Below are positions 24,468 to 34,437 of a stretch of DNA of 64,000 nucleotides, one piece after another (position 1 is the first letter of the stretch; every line of letters begins with the position of its first letter). The stretch is from assembly GCA_903847975.1 (NCBI GenBank), contig CAINFC010000080.1, forward strand, positions 1 through 64,000. The letters run 5' to 3'. The position numbers and the translations under genes were made by a program. The DNA comes from an uncultured Acidobacteriota bacterium (lineage in GTDB: Bacteria; Acidobacteriota; UBA6911; CAINFC01). The notes under the pieces are model-generated. The model searched no databases and was not told the origin of the DNA. It worked only from the letters and a program-made list of their open reading frames with translations.

Positions 24468-27219
24468 GCTGCCGGCTGTTTTGCTGCGTCCCCGGCTCTC
24501 GGTGCAATTCGCAGCCTGGATGTTTGTCGCCTCCCTGGTCCCATTGGGAGCCATTTTTGTCACCTACCGGATTGCCCGGGAGGAAATTCATCAGCGGGCA
24601 CTGGTGCAGATGACGGCCATTTCGGACAATCACGCCAACGCCATCGAAAACTATGCCGAAGGGCGGATCCGCGATGTTACCGGTACGGGCCTGAATTCCC
24701 TGATTGCCGGGATCATGGCGGAGCACAGCGGCAATCCGCTGCCGGCCGGAAAGAGGGATTCCGTTCACAGCGAGCTGGACCGGAGGATCGGGCCGTTCCT
24801 GGCGGACCAGGTGCAGATGAAAGGATACGGGGATTGCCTGCTGATCGATCTGCAAGGAGAGGTGCATTTCGTTCTGAAGCAAAAGTCGCTCCTGGGAACC
24901 AACCTTCCGGACGGACCATTGCGGAATTCTCCCCTGGCCCGGATTTTCAGCGAAGCCCTGACATTGCTGGAAATCGGCATCTCCGACTTCGAGGTTTTTT
25001 CTCCGGCCGGCCGGCCGGCGGCCTTCGTGGCGGCCCCGCTGCTTCATGAAGGTGTGGCTACCGGCGTTCTGGCCCTGGAATTCGACAATCAGGACATTTA
25101 TGCAACGGTGAACGATCTGACCGGACTGGGGGAGACGGGTGAAATAATCATCGCCTCCCGGGTCGGGGACCGGGCCTTATTTCTGGCCCCCACCCGCCAT
25201 GATCCGCAGGCCGCCTTTCAAAGGAGCGTTCTGCTGGAGGAGGACCATTCCGGAGTCAGGCTGGCGGTTCTGGGAAATCGGGGTGTGGGACTGTTCGATG
25301 ATTACCGGGGCAGGAAGGTTTACGCCGCCTGGCAGTACCTCCCTTCCTTCCGATGGGGCATGGTGACCAAAATCGATGCGGACGAGGTTCTGGCGCCCCT
25401 GGCCAACATGCGGCGGCTGGGCCTTTATTCCGCCCTGATCTGCCTGGCCCTGGTTACCGTAATCGCCCTGATTCTGGCCCAATCCATCCTTCTGCCTCTC
25501 GAAGAGCTGGTCAAAGGAACCGACCGGATCCGAACCCAGGACTTTTCGGCCCGGCTGCCGGAAGAAGGTCCTCCGGAAATTGTCACCCTCAGCAAGGCTC
25601 TGAATCGCGCCGCAGACGAACTGCAGCGCTCCTATACGCTTTTAAGAAAGGAAATAGCCGAGCACCAGCAGTCGGAAAAGAACCTGCGCGAGCAAAAGGA
25701 GCAGCACACCCTGATTCTGCAGACCGCGATGGACGGCTTTCTGCGGCTCGACTGCCAGGGCCGGCTTCTGGAAGCCAATCGCGCCTATTGTCTCATGAGC
25801 GGCTACTCCATGGAGGAGCTGCGGACCCTGCAACTGTCGGACATGGAGGACACCGAGTCCCCGTTGGAAACGCAGCGTCACGCCCAAAGAATCATCGATC
25901 TGGAAGAGGACTTTTTTGAAACGCGGCATCGTCGTAAAGACGGAAGCATTTACGATGTGGAAGTCAGCGTTCAGTTCAAGGCCTCGGAAGGCGGGTGGTT
26001 TGCGGCGTTTATCCGCGACATCAGCAAGCGAAAGCGTGCGGAGGAATCCAGGGAAAAGCTGGAGGCCGTCAACCGTCAACTTCAGAAATCGGACAGCCTG
26101 AACCGCATGGCCGGGGCGATTGCCCACCACTTCAACAACAAACTACAGGCGGTGAGCCTGAGCCTGGAGATGGCCATCGAGGAACTGGCGGCACCGCGGG
26201 GGACACCGCAGGAGTTTCTGCAGGAGGCCACGCGGGCCGCGCACGAGGCCTCCGAGGTGAGTTCCCTGATGCTGACCTACCTGGGGCAGTCGCATCCGGA
26301 GTGCCGGCGGATCAGCCTTTCCGAGGTCTGCCAAAAGAGCCTGCCCATCCTCCTGGCGGCACTTCCCAAGAATGTGGTGCTGAAAACCGATTTCCCCGCG
26401 GAAGGCCCTTTCATTCTCTCCAACGCCAACCAGATACAGCAGGTTTTGACCAACCTGGTGACCAATGCCTGGGAAGCAGTAGCCGGACGACAGGGCTTCC
26501 TCTCCATCCGCGTCGCCACGGTCCCGTCTTCGGCGATTCATCCCAGCCGTCTCTTTCCGCCGGAATCTGCCGTCAGCGCGCCTTTTTATGCCTGCCTCGA
26601 GGTAAAGGACAGCGGATGCGGGATGGAAGAAGCGGAGATGGACCGCATTTTCGATCCGTTCTACTCCAGCAAGTTTCCCGGTCGAGGCATGGGATTAGCC
26701 GTCGTCATCGGTATCGTGCGCAGCCACGAGGGGATGGTCGCCGTGGAAAGCCGGCCGGAGCTTGGCAGCGCCTTCCGGGTTTATTTTCCTTTGGCGGAAG
26801 CGCCCCCGGCACAGAAAGACCAGGACAAAGCCGACATTGTACCCCTGACGGACGCCGGGGCCATGCTCCTGGTGGAGGACGATGACATGGTCAAGGAGTC
26901 TACGGAAACCATGCTCAGGCATCTGGGATTTACGATATTTTCCGCCAGGAACGGGGAAGAAGCGGTGGAGGTGTTTCGCCTCCATTCCCAAAGCATCCGC
27001 TGGGTACTCTGCGACCTGGAAATGCCGATAATGGATGGCTGGGACACAATGGCAGCGCTGAGGCAGATGGCGCCCGGCATCCCGTTCATCCTGTCCAGCG
27101 GTTATCCTCCGGACGGCAACGACGGCGAGGGGCGCGTCGAACAGCCGCAAGCCTTCCTGCGCAAGCCCTTCGGCTGCGATCAGCTGCTGGCGGCCTTCCG
27201 GTCCATCGGGCCTTTTTAA
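24460..27219 (+). CDS. Membrane hybrid sensor histidine kinase (dCache-HAMP-PAS-HisKA-HATPase-REC)
   Basis: 919 aa. One membrane helix (about 16-36), a periplasmic dCache-like sensor (about 40-315), a second helix (about 320-343), a HAMP region with 'LPLEELVKGTDRI', a PAS domain (about 415-530), a DHp helix with 'RMAGAIAHHFNNKLQ' (H556), a HATPase_c domain with 'NLVTNAWEA' and 'GRGMGLA', and a C-terminal receiver with D852 and K902. It overlaps the binding-protein gene, which probably delivers the signal. No DNA-binding partner is adjacent. The histidine region closely resembles that of the kinase at 52494. The gene overlaps the convergent oxidoreductase gene by 4 bp. Confidence 0.9.
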   Translation: MIRLPAVLLRPRLSVQFAAWMFVASLVPLGAIFVTYRIAREEIHQRALVQMTAISDNHANAIENYAEGRIRDVTGTGLNSLIAGIMAEHSGNPLPAGKRDSVHSELDRRIGPFLADQVQMKGYGDCLLIDLQGEVHFVLKQKSLLGTNLPDGPLRNSPLARIFSEALTLLEIGISDFEVFSPAGRPAAFVAAPLLHEGVATGVLALEFDNQDIYATVNDLTGLGETGEIIIASRVGDRALFLAPTRHDPQAAFQRSVLLEEDHSGVRLAVLGNRGVGLFDDYRGRKVYAAWQYLPSFRWGMVTKIDADEVLAPLANMRRLGLYSALICLALVTVIALILAQSILLPLEELVKGTDRIRTQDFSARLPEEGPPEIVTLSKALNRAADELQRSYTLLRKEIAEHQQSEKNLREQKEQHTLILQTAMDGFLRLDCQGRLLEANRAYCLMSGYSMEELRTLQLSDMEDTESPLETQRHAQRIIDLEEDFFETRHRRKDGSIYDVEVSVQFKASEGGWFAAFIRDISKRKRAEESREKLEAVNRQLQKSDSLNRMAGAIAHHFNNKLQAVSLSLEMAIEELAAPRGTPQEFLQEATRAAHEASEVSSLMLTYLGQSHPECRRISLSEVCQKSLPILLAALPKNVVLKTDFPAEGPFILSNANQIQQVLTNLVTNAWEAVAGRQGFLSIRVATVPSSAIHPSRLFPPESAVSAPFYACLEVKDSGCGMEEAEMDRIFDPFYSSKFPGRGMGLAVVIGIVRSHEGMVAVESRPELGSAFRVYFPLAEAPPAQKDQDKADIVPLTDAGAMLLVEDDDMVKESTETMLRHLGFTIFSARNGEEAVEVFRLHSQSIRWVLCDLEMPIMDGWDTMAALRQMAPGIPFILSSGYPPDGNDGEGRVEQPQAFLRKPFGCDQLLAAFRSIGPF

Positions 27220-28598
27220 AGCTTCCAGGGGGTGCGCATCGGCTGGTCCAGCATCCGGTTGGCTTCCTCATCGTTCGGAAACTTTTCCTGCAGAGGGTCC
27301 CAGCGTACTTTGCGCCTGAGCCGCATGGCGATGTTGGCTGCATGACAGAGGCTGGCGGTGCGATGCCCGATTTCCACGGAGGCAACCGGGCTCTGCCGCG
27401 AGCGGATGCAATCGATGAAATTGCGCACATGGTCGGGAATATGATACCGGCTGGCATCCTCCTTGCGGTCCGGATTGCTCACCGGCAGATGGATTTCATT
27501 CGGTCCGATCACCGATTTCTGCAGTGACTCCGGCGAAGTCTTCACCCCTCCGTAGCCGTACTCGACCCAGCCTTCCGTTCCTTCAAACCGGGTTCCGAAC
27601 CCGGTCCTGGTGGTGGCACAGATCAGCTCTTCCCCGCCGGCATAAAGCGCCCGGAAGCTCACCCGGGTGGCCGTATTGAAAAAATACCCTTTCGGCGGCC
27701 ATTCCGATCCCTGGTCTTCGAATTCGACCGGTCCGCCGCCATCCATGCCCAGCGCCCACTGGGCCAGATCATTGGAATGCGCTCCGAAGTTGGTGGTCTG
27801 CCCCCCGGAGTAGTCCAGGTTAAACCGGAACCGGTAGAGACAGCGGTCCTTGTGGTAGGGAACGCTGGGGGCCGGTCCCAGCCACATGCCGTAGTCGAAC
27901 CCGTCCGGGACCGGCATCGGCTGCCAGTTCGGACCCGGATCGACGGCATTCTGCTCCGCCACCTGGGTCAGAATCCTTCTCACTTTGCCGATCCGGCCGT
28001 TGCGAACCAGCTCGCAGGCAAACCGGCCCAGGGGGCTGGAGCGGTAATGGCTGCCGGTCTGCAGGACGCGCTGGTGCTTCCGAACGGCCTGCACCATGGC
28101 CTGCCCCTGGCGGATGGTCAGGGACAGAGGCTTTTCGCAGTATATGTCCTTGCCGGATTGCGCCGCCATGACCGTCATAATCGCGTGCCAGTGATCGGGC
28201 ACCACGATCGCCACCGCATCAATATCCTTGCGGGAGAGCAGCTCGCGAAAGTCGCGGTAGGCATCACAGCCCTGGAAGGCTCCGGACTGCTTTTTCCCGG
28301 CATAATACGTATTTACTTTCTCCTGCGCCGGCTTGCGACCCAGATATTGTTCCGGGGTCTTGTAGCCGTAGCTGGCGGTGTTCACATCGCAGACCGCCAC
28401 GACCTGCACGTCTTCCTGCTGCAGAAAGGCGGGCAGATCAATGGTGCTTTGATTGCCGTTGCCGATAAACCCTACGGTGATGCGGTTTCCGGGAGCGTTG
28501 GCCCCCCGGACCGAGGAAGGAACGATTTGGGGGGCGCCCAGGGCCGTCCCCAGGGCGGACGCCTTTTGCAGGAAATTTCGTCGTGAGGTTGCATTCAT
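27216..28598 (-). CDS. Gfo/Idh/MocA-family oxidoreductase with Tat signal
   Basis: 460 aa. 'SRRNFLQKASALG' at 5-17 is a textbook Tat motif. Rossmann 'TVGFIGNGNQS' lies near 41-51, 'VPDHWH' near 133-138 and E155-K-P157 with the catalytic lysine. The C-terminal half has 'SGGQTTNFGAHSNDLAQW'. It probably oxidises a sugar or sugar alcohol in the periplasm. AAGGAG lies 7 nt before the ATG at 28598, which is therefore preferred over the ATG at 28616. The stop codon overlaps that of the hybrid kinase on the other strand. Confidence 0.9.
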   Translation of the reverse strand: MNATSRRNFLQKASALGTALGAPQIVPSSVRGANAPGNRITVGFIGNGNQSTIDLPAFLQQEDVQVVAVCDVNTASYGYKTPEQYLGRKPAQEKVNTYYAGKKQSGAFQGCDAYRDFRELLSRKDIDAVAIVVPDHWHAIMTVMAAQSGKDIYCEKPLSLTIRQGQAMVQAVRKHQRVLQTGSHYRSSPLGRFACELVRNGRIGKVRRILTQVAEQNAVDPGPNWQPMPVPDGFDYGMWLGPAPSVPYHKDRCLYRFRFNLDYSGGQTTNFGAHSNDLAQWALGMDGGGPVEFEDQGSEWPPKGYFFNTATRVSFRALYAGGEELICATTRTGFGTRFEGTEGWVEYGYGGVKTSPESLQKSVIGPNEIHLPVSNPDRKEDASRYHIPDHVRNFIDCIRSRQSPVASVEIGHRTASLCHAANIAMRLRRKVRWDPLQEKFPNDEEANRMLDQPMRTPWKL

Positions 28599-28658
28599 CG
28601 GTAACTCCTTGTCCATTAAGGGTTAGGGACCCAATGCCTTCCGTGTTCACTCCCAGCG

Positions 28659-28687
28659 ATTGTACCGGGCGGGCTGCCGGGAGTCAA
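28659..28687 (-). promoter_or_regulatory. Sigma70-type promoter for the Tat oxidoreductase gene at 27216
   Basis: Minus strand: TTGACT (28687-28682), 17-nt spacer, TACAAT (28664-28659). Predicted leader of about 55 nt before the ATG at 28598. Confidence 0.65.
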
Positions 28688-28712
28688 TAGGAGTCGAAAG
28701 GAGAGGAAGAAT

Positions 28713-30305
28713 TTACCGGCAGCCGGCATTCCCGGCGGATGGCAAGGCAAAAAAGCTGATGCTGGCCGGCTCCACCCGGACGCGTCCCGCACTTGTCCGG
28801 CTCCCCTCAATCGAGGGTAGTTCATCCTTTTCCTGCAGCTTCAGTTCCCTGCCGTTCAGATCCGCACGAGTGCCCAGCAGGTCCGGGGCCGTCAGCGTAT
28901 ACCGCTCCGACGATCCGGGCAGATCCAGCTCCTGTGCCGCATCGCGGCTGGTGTTGATCGCCAGCAGAGCGACGCCCCCCGGATGGTCCCGCAGGCAATG
29001 AGCATAGAGGTGCAAGCCTCCTGCCGGGACCGCTCCCGGGTCCAGCACTCTCCGATCCATCAATCGCCGCCAGAGCAACGCCGCCCAGTAGTTGGGTCGG
29101 GGAGTCATGCTCTCCTCGTCGATCAGGCCGTAGTCGCTGGCCGCCAGGGTGTTGTGGGCCACCACCTGTACGCCGCGCCGGGCCAGTCGGCCCAGTTGAT
29201 CCAGGTAGCGGAAGCTGTCCAGGAAGCTGGAGGCCCAAAGGTTGCCGCCGCAGGCGGTTTCGGCGGTTTCCGTGATCCACATCGGCTTGCCCGGCTCGTA
29301 CTGGTCGCGCAGCGCCCGGTAGAAAGCCTCCTCGCGCTCGGTGCGCGACAGCCATTCTTCCGACAGGGCGGTCTCCGGACTGGATTGGGGAGCGGCCGCC
29401 AGGATGGCGCAGCGCTTCGAAACCGCTCCGTAAAAATGGTAGGAAAAGGCATCCAGGCCTCGGCCGGATGCGGCCATCAGATCCGACGTCCGGATGGAAT
29501 TCCAGGACGAGGCCATCCCCCCTTCGCCCACCGAGCCCGGACCCAGAATCATCATGGCGGGCAGGTTTTTTCGGGCAAAGGCCAGGAATACGGCAAAGTC
29601 TTTTCCGTACGCAGCGGCATCATACCCTTTGGGGGCCCCACCCATGGCCGCAAAGTTCGGCTCGTTAAACATCTCCGCCGCCGCAATTTCCCCGCCGATG
29701 GACCTCGTGAAATCGACCAGCTTCCGGGCTTCTGCCGGCGTCCAAACCCCGCTGGCATCCCGGACCCCGGGGCTGATGGCAAAGGAGGTGACAATCCGGG
29801 CGTCGGCCAAACGCGAGAAGTCGACCACACCGCGCCATTGACTGCGGGTCAGCACTCCTCCGAAACCTGCGGGAGGAGCGGCGGGTGGCGGATCGTCGCT
29901 ATCGTGGAAGTAGGTGGAGTTGGCCCATATTCCGCTGACCCGCACATAAGCCGGCCCCAGCGATCCCGCCAGCTTGCGCAGCCGTGCGTTTCGCAGATCG
30001 ATCGGCGGGCGCTGCAGGAACAACCGGGGATCGAGCCCCGGGGCCCCTCCGCCCGTCGGGCGGGCGGTCGGGACGGCCGCCGCTTCCGCTTTGCCATACG
30101 GGGCCCAGAAACGCCCGCCGGTCACTTCCACCATCTCGATATTGTAGGACTGGTACCTCGGGTCCACCGTCCCCATGACCTTCATCGTTTCCGGCGACAC
30201 TTTCACCGGATCGGCACCGCGGGCGGCCGCCGCCGCCAGCAGGCCGAGCAGCAGGGCGGTCAGGCTGCTCTTGGTAAGTTCGCACATCCGTATTCTTTTT
30301 CTCAT
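28713..30305 (-). CDS. GH79-like (heparanase/glucuronidase-type) secreted protein
   Basis: 530 aa. A signal peptide (about 10-31) leads into a TIM-barrel of the clan A retaining type. 'AEMFNEPNF' supplies the acid/base E215 after Asn214, and 'MWITETAE' supplies the probable nucleophile E346. A C-terminal beta domain (about 430-530) completes the GH79/GH39-like layout. Candidate substrates are glucuronides, but GH39 or an unclassified family is also possible. The ATG at 30305 follows AGGAGG at ideal spacing. Its neighbour downstream on the same strand is the Tat oxidoreductase with its own promoter. Confidence 0.75.
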   Translation of the reverse strand: MRKRIRMCELTKSSLTALLLGLLAAAAARGADPVKVSPETMKVMGTVDPRYQSYNIEMVEVTGGRFWAPYGKAEAAAVPTARPTGGGAPGLDPRLFLQRPPIDLRNARLRKLAGSLGPAYVRVSGIWANSTYFHDSDDPPPAAPPAGFGGVLTRSQWRGVVDFSRLADARIVTSFAISPGVRDASGVWTPAEARKLVDFTRSIGGEIAAAEMFNEPNFAAMGGAPKGYDAAAYGKDFAVFLAFARKNLPAMMILGPGSVGEGGMASSWNSIRTSDLMAASGRGLDAFSYHFYGAVSKRCAILAAAPQSSPETALSEEWLSRTEREEAFYRALRDQYEPGKPMWITETAETACGGNLWASSFLDSFRYLDQLGRLARRGVQVVAHNTLAASDYGLIDEESMTPRPNYWAALLWRRLMDRRVLDPGAVPAGGLHLYAHCLRDHPGGVALLAINTSRDAAQELDLPGSSERYTLTAPDLLGTRADLNGRELKLQEKDELPSIEGSRTSAGRVRVEPASISFFALPSAGNAGCR

Positions 30306-30368
30306 CTTTCCTCCTGGATAAATCACCCCGTTCCCCTTCCTTCCGCTTCCGCAGGAAATCCAGCCGAT

Positions 30369-30398
30369 TTGCCTAGCCATATTCCATATTGATATGAT
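30369..30398 (+). promoter_or_regulatory. Possible promoter for the metal transporter gene
   Basis: TTGCCT at 30369-30374, 18-nt spacer, TATGAT at 30393-30398, about 40 nt before the start codon. Confidence 0.4.
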
Positions 30399-30442
30399 AT
30401 GCACGTAAGCCGCCGTGGGCGGCAGAAGAAAGGAAACCGTCT

Positions 30443-31192
30443 TTGTTGAATCATGAATTGTTGATGATCGCCGGAACCGCTGCGGGTCTGGGACTGTTCC
30501 ATACAGCCATCGGGCCGGACCACTACCTTCCCTTTATCGTCATCGCCCGGGCGCGCCGCTGGTCGAAAACCAAAACGGTCGTGATCACCCTGCTGAGCGG
30601 GCTGGGGCATATCCTCAGCTCGGTGGCCATCGGCCTGGTGGGTATCGCTCTCGGAATCGCGGTAACCCGCCTGGAGTGGGTGGAGTCGGTCCGCGGCGAT
30701 CTTGCCGCCTGGCTGCTGATCGCCTTCGGACTGGCCTACACCGCCTGGGGCCTGCGCCGCGCTTTCCGGCAGAATTCCCACAGCCACCCTCACCCCCATT
30801 TATCCTTTCACCAGCACCCGGACCTGGCCCGGTCAAGGGAATCCCACAGCCACGAGCATGTTCACGAAAACGAGCACGCCCACCCTCACGTCGAGGAGGG
30901 CCAAGGATTTCAGCTGACCCCCTGGGTGCTCTTCACCATTTTTGTATTCGGCCCTTGCGAACCGCTGATTCCCCTGGTCATGTACCCTGCCGCCAAGCAC
31001 CATATAGCCGGCGCCATGCTGGTGGCGGCCGTTTTTGGCCTGGTGACGCTGGCCACGATGATGGCCGCAGTCCTGCTGGGCCTTTACGGCCTGAGCCTGG
31101 TTTCTTTTACCCGGATCGAAAGATATTCGCACGCGCTGGCCGGTGCCGCCATCCTGCTCTGCGGTCTTTCCATCGTTTTTCTTGGCCTCTAG
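30443..31192 (+). CDS. Nickel/cobalt transporter-like (NicO/UreH-type) membrane protein with His-rich loop
   Basis: 249 aa, about six membrane helices. 'GLFHTAIGPDHYLP' in helix 1 is the H-x4-DH motif of NicO/NiCoT-related exporters, and 'LLSGLGHILSS' follows in helix 2. Between helices 3 and 4 lies a loop of about 40 residues that is roughly one third His (about 112-148), consistent with binding Ni2+ or Co2+. A 'FVFGPCEPLIPLV' stretch resembles the UreH/DsbD-like superfamily. The TTG at 30443 follows AAGGAAA. It stands alone between two divergent or convergent neighbours, so metal homeostasis independent of the sugar genes is likely. Confidence 0.8.
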   Translation: MLNHELLMIAGTAAGLGLFHTAIGPDHYLPFIVIARARRWSKTKTVVITLLSGLGHILSSVAIGLVGIALGIAVTRLEWVESVRGDLAAWLLIAFGLAYTAWGLRRAFRQNSHSHPHPHLSFHQHPDLARSRESHSHEHVHENEHAHPHVEEGQGFQLTPWVLFTIFVFGPCEPLIPLVMYPAAKHHIAGAMLVAAVFGLVTLATMMAAVLLGLYGLSLVSFTRIERYSHALAGAAILLCGLSIVFLGL

Positions 31193-31201
31193 GCCGACCC
31201 C

Positions 31202-32521
31202 TCAGTCAAAGAAGCCGCGATCCTCTTCCGACAGCCGCTTCCGGGCCTCGGCCACCCGGAAGCTCACACCGATCCCCGGACGGTCCCAGACATCGATGAA
31301 TCCCTGCCGGACGATGGGGTTGGGCAGACCTTCCACGATGTCGTACCACCACTCCGGATTTCCCACCGGATATTCGAAGGCGATGTAGTTTTGCGGCATG
31401 GCCGCAGCCACCTGTACGTGAGCCGCCAGGCCGATGAGGCCGTCGAAAATGCCGTGGGGCGCCATCAGGATTCCGTGCAGGTCGGCATACTCGGCGATCC
31501 ACTTCAGTTCGGCAATTCCGCCGACATCTTCCGGGTCGGGCCCGACCACATTGACCGCCTGCCGTTCGATCAGCTCCTTGAAATTCTGCCGCAGATAGAT
31601 CTGCTCCCCGGTGTGGATCGGCACCGAGGTGCTCTGGGTCACTTCGCGGTATACGTCGGCGTTGACGTAGGGAACGTAATCCCCGGTAATCAGGTCCTCC
31701 AGCCAGGTCAGGTGCAGCGGTTCGACTGCCTTGGCAAAGGCGATGGCGTCTTTGACCGCCCACCCGGGGCCGCAGTCCAGAGCCAGGCCGATCGAGTCCC
31801 CCAGAACGTTTTTCATGGCCTCCACGCAGGCGATCACATATTTCAGACCGCGCTCGGTCATCAGGCCGCGGTTGGGATGGGACGCCCCGCTCCGCGGCTC
31901 GTCGTACCAGGAGTTGGGTACCTGGTTCATCATCGGCATGTTGTGGAACCCGACCGCCTGCTTGATCAGGGTAAAGCCTTCCTTGGCCTCCTTCATTTTG
32001 GCCATGTTTTCGGCGTAATCTTTGGGGGTGTACCCCGTCATGGGAAAGCGCACTCCCCCGTTGTAAACCCGCACGCGATCCCGGATCTTACCTCCCAGCA
32101 GCTTGTAAACCGGCAAGCCGGCCACCTGTCCGGCAATATCCCAGAGCGCGATTTCAATGGCGCTCACCGCAGACCCCCAAGGCTTGAAAGCGCCCAGCCG
32201 GCGGATCTTGAGCATGACCCGCTCCACGTCGGTGGGATTTTCCCCGAGAAGGTAGTCCTTGTAAAACAGCACCATGGGCTTAAGATACGGCTTGGACGAT
32301 TCCGCCTGCCCGTACCCGCTGATGCCCTGGTCGGTCACGATGCGGACCGTCGGGTTTTTTCCGATCACCGCACAGCGCAAGTCGGTTATCTTGATGTTCA
32401 GACGCCCGGCCGCAGATTTCTGCGGGGCGAATCCGGTATCCCGCGTCTGCCCGGAAAGAAGAGGGATGGTGGCCAGACCGGACAAGGCGCCAAGAAAGGA
32501 TCGTCGCGCGCGATTCAGCAT
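31202..32521 (-). CDS. Mandelate racemase/muconate lactonizing enzyme family protein with Tat signal
   Basis: 439 aa. 'RARRSFLGALSGLATI' at residues 4-19 is a Tat motif. The capping and barrel domains show K187 at the base position, metal ligands D249, E275 and E306, and H356 ('MAPHGIFDG'), as in the D-galactonate/D-mannonate dehydratase branch. A sugar-acid dehydration is expected but the substrate is unknown. AGGGAGC precedes the ATG at 32521; the longer open frame to 32620 runs through the promoter and is not used. It is convergent with the metal transporter gene (10-bp gap). Confidence 0.88.
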   Translation of the reverse strand: MLNRARRSFLGALSGLATIPLLSGQTRDTGFAPQKSAAGRLNIKITDLRCAVIGKNPTVRIVTDQGISGYGQAESSKPYLKPMVLFYKDYLLGENPTDVERVMLKIRRLGAFKPWGSAVSAIEIALWDIAGQVAGLPVYKLLGGKIRDRVRVYNGGVRFPMTGYTPKDYAENMAKMKEAKEGFTLIKQAVGFHNMPMMNQVPNSWYDEPRSGASHPNRGLMTERGLKYVIACVEAMKNVLGDSIGLALDCGPGWAVKDAIAFAKAVEPLHLTWLEDLITGDYVPYVNADVYREVTQSTSVPIHTGEQIYLRQNFKELIERQAVNVVGPDPEDVGGIAELKWIAEYADLHGILMAPHGIFDGLIGLAAHVQVAAAMPQNYIAFEYPVGNPEWWYDIVEGLPNPIVRQGFIDVWDRPGIGVSFRVAEARKRLSEEDRGFFD

Positions 32522-32590
32522 AGGAAGCTCCCTTCGGCAAATAGAGAATATAATCTGTATTGTCTGAAAATGAATCGGAATTGAGCTGGG

Positions 32591-32620
32591 ATTATACTTT
32601 CGCTTTTCATGCCCGGTCAA
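32591..32620 (-). promoter_or_regulatory. Sigma70-type promoter for the enolase-superfamily gene at 31202
   Basis: Minus strand: TTGACC (32620-32615), 18-nt spacer, consensus TATAAT (32596-32591). This supports the ATG at 32521 with a leader of about 64 nt. Confidence 0.65.
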
Positions 32621-32798
32621 CCGTTTTTGTGGCCCGGCAGCCCGTTTCCCCCGTCCGGTTTCTCCCTCGGTTTCTGCACATTTGCCCTTGATTAATCCGG
32701 ATTTCCGCTATATTCTCGTTCCGGGAACGCTAATGCTGTATCCCCTGGCCTTTCGCGAAGGTGAATTTATTTTAAACGTATTTTTGTGAGGTACATCT

Positions 32799-34202
32799 AT
32801 GGATGAAATGAAAAAGGAAAAGACAGCCGTGGATATCTCCCGACGCAATTTCGTTGGCGGGGTAGCTGCCGCCACCGGAATCATGGTTGTCCCCCGGCAC
32901 GTGCTGGGAGGCACGGGCTATACCGCCCCCAGCGACAAGCTGAACATCGCTACCGTCGGCCTGGGAATGGGCGCCAGCAACACCCGGGCCTGCGAAGCGG
33001 AAAACATCGTCGCTCTCTGCGATGTCGACGAAAAGAAAGCCGCCCCGGTATTCGCCAAGTACCCGAACGCCAAGCCCTACAAGGATTATCGGGTCATGCT
33101 GGAAAAGCAGAAGGATATTGATGCGGTGATCATCGCCACCCCGGACCACATGCACGGCGTGGTGACCATGGCCGCCATGGCCCTGGGCAAGCATGTCTAT
33201 ACCCAGAAGCCGCTCACCCGGACCATCTGGGAGGCCCGGATGCTTACCGAAGCCGCCAAGAAGTACCCCAAAGTGGTTACCCAGATGGGCAACCAGGGCC
33301 ACTCGGGAGAAGGGGTGCGACTCATGGAGGAGTGGATTGCCGCCGGCGCCATCGGCAAGGTGAGAGAAGTGCACTCCTGGACCAACCGGCCGATCTGGCC
33401 GCAGGGGATGCCGCGGCCTACCGATACGCCTCCGGTACCCGCCGGCCTGGACTGGGACCTCTGGATCGGGTGCGCGCCCATGCGCCCCTACAGCCCGGCC
33501 TACCATCCATTCAGCTGGCGCTCCTGGTGGGATTTCGGCGGCGGCGCTCTGGCCGACATGGCCTGTCATGTGATGGATGCCTGCTACACCACGCTGCACC
33601 TGGGCTATCCCACCAGTGTGGAAGCCACCATTGCCTACCAGTTTTCCCCGCCGCCTCCGGGAGGCCGCGGTTACGGACAGCGCGGCCAGTACCACGACAG
33701 CTTCCCGATGGCCAGCACGGTTCACTACACCTTCCCGGCCAGAAGCAGCAAGTACCCGGCCATGACCTATCACTGGTACGACGGCGGTATTCTGCCCATG
33801 CGCCCCGAGGATCTCGAGCTCACCCGCAAGCTGCCGGAGAGCGGGACGATCTTTATAGGGGAAAAAGGCAAGATCATGTGCGAGACCTATTCCGAGAGCC
33901 CGCGCATTATCCCCGAAACCAAGATGAAGGCCTGGATGGCCAAAAAGCCCAAGAAATGGCTGACCCGCGTTCCGGGAGGCAAGCATGAGCAGAACTGGAT
34001 CGATGCATGCAAAGGGAAGACCAAGGCGGTTTCCAGCTTTGATTATGCCGGTCCTTTCAGCGAGACCGTGCTGCTCGGCAACCTGGCCGTCTGGTTCCCC
34101 GGCCAGAAGCTCATGTGGGACGGACCGAATATGAAAGTCACCAACTTCGAGGAAGCCAACGAACTGGTCAAGCCCAAGTTCCGCCAGGGCTGGAACATGT
34201 AA
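32799..34202 (+). CDS. Gfo/Idh/MocA-family oxidoreductase with Tat signal
   Basis: 467 aa. '[14 protein letters not shown]' at 14-27 is a Tat motif. The Rossmann stretch is '[10 protein letters not shown]' (51-60), followed by 'TPDHMHG' (114-120) and Q136-K-P138, where the usual Glu before the catalytic Lys-Pro is replaced by Gln. The substrate domain has '[17 protein letters not shown]'. It is probably a periplasmic sugar or cyclitol dehydrogenase. It diverges from the enolase-superfamily gene at 31202 across a 277-bp gap, and 'ttgattaatccgg...tatatt' near 32688-32714 could be its promoter with a short spacer. Confidence 0.9.
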   Translation: MDEMKKEKTAVDISRRNFVGGVAAATGIMVVPRHVLGGTGYTAPSDKLNIATVGLGMGASNTRACEAENIVALCDVDEKKAAPVFAKYPNAKPYKDYRVMLEKQKDIDAVIIATPDHMHGVVTMAAMALGKHVYTQKPLTRTIWEARMLTEAAKKYPKVVTQMGNQGHSGEGVRLMEEWIAAGAIGKVREVHSWTNRPIWPQGMPRPTDTPPVPAGLDWDLWIGCAPMRPYSPAYHPFSWRSWWDFGGGALADMACHVMDACYTTLHLGYPTSVEATIAYQFSPPPPGGRGYGQRGQYHDSFPMASTVHYTFPARSSKYPAMTYHWYDGGILPMRPEDLELTRKLPESGTIFIGEKGKIMCETYSESPRIIPETKMKAWMAKKPKKWLTRVPGGKHEQNWIDACKGKTKAVSSFDYAGPFSETVLLGNLAVWFPGQKLMWDGPNMKVTNFEEANELVKPKFRQGWNM

Positions 34203-34233
34203 CATGTAATCGGACTCCGCATCTTCCGCCTCG

Positions 34234-34301
34234 CTTCCCGGCCTTCCCCGTCTTCCTGTGATCCTTTTTTCTTTTCACAGGAAGACGGGAAGATCGGGAA
34301 G
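34234..34301. terminator. Hairpin repeat in convergent gap (family member C)
   Basis: Near-perfect 27-bp stem: left arm 34234-34261 and right arm 34275-34301, separated by a T-rich loop 'tccttttttctttt'. Between convergent genes, so likely a terminator working on both strands. Confidence 0.65.
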
Positions 34302-34437
34302 AATCCCTAAAGCCGGAACTTCCGGTAAAAAGTCTCCATTCCCCGGGGCAAGTCCCTGGTCCTCGCTTTTCCTCCCGGACTTCTTTCCTTCCTGGGATCC
34401 TTATCTTTTCACCGGGGCCAGCGGATGACGCTGCCGC

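Noticed and set aside
30443-31192. Sulfite exporter TauE-type protein
   Set aside because: The H-x4-DH motif and His-rich loop point to nickel/cobalt transport.
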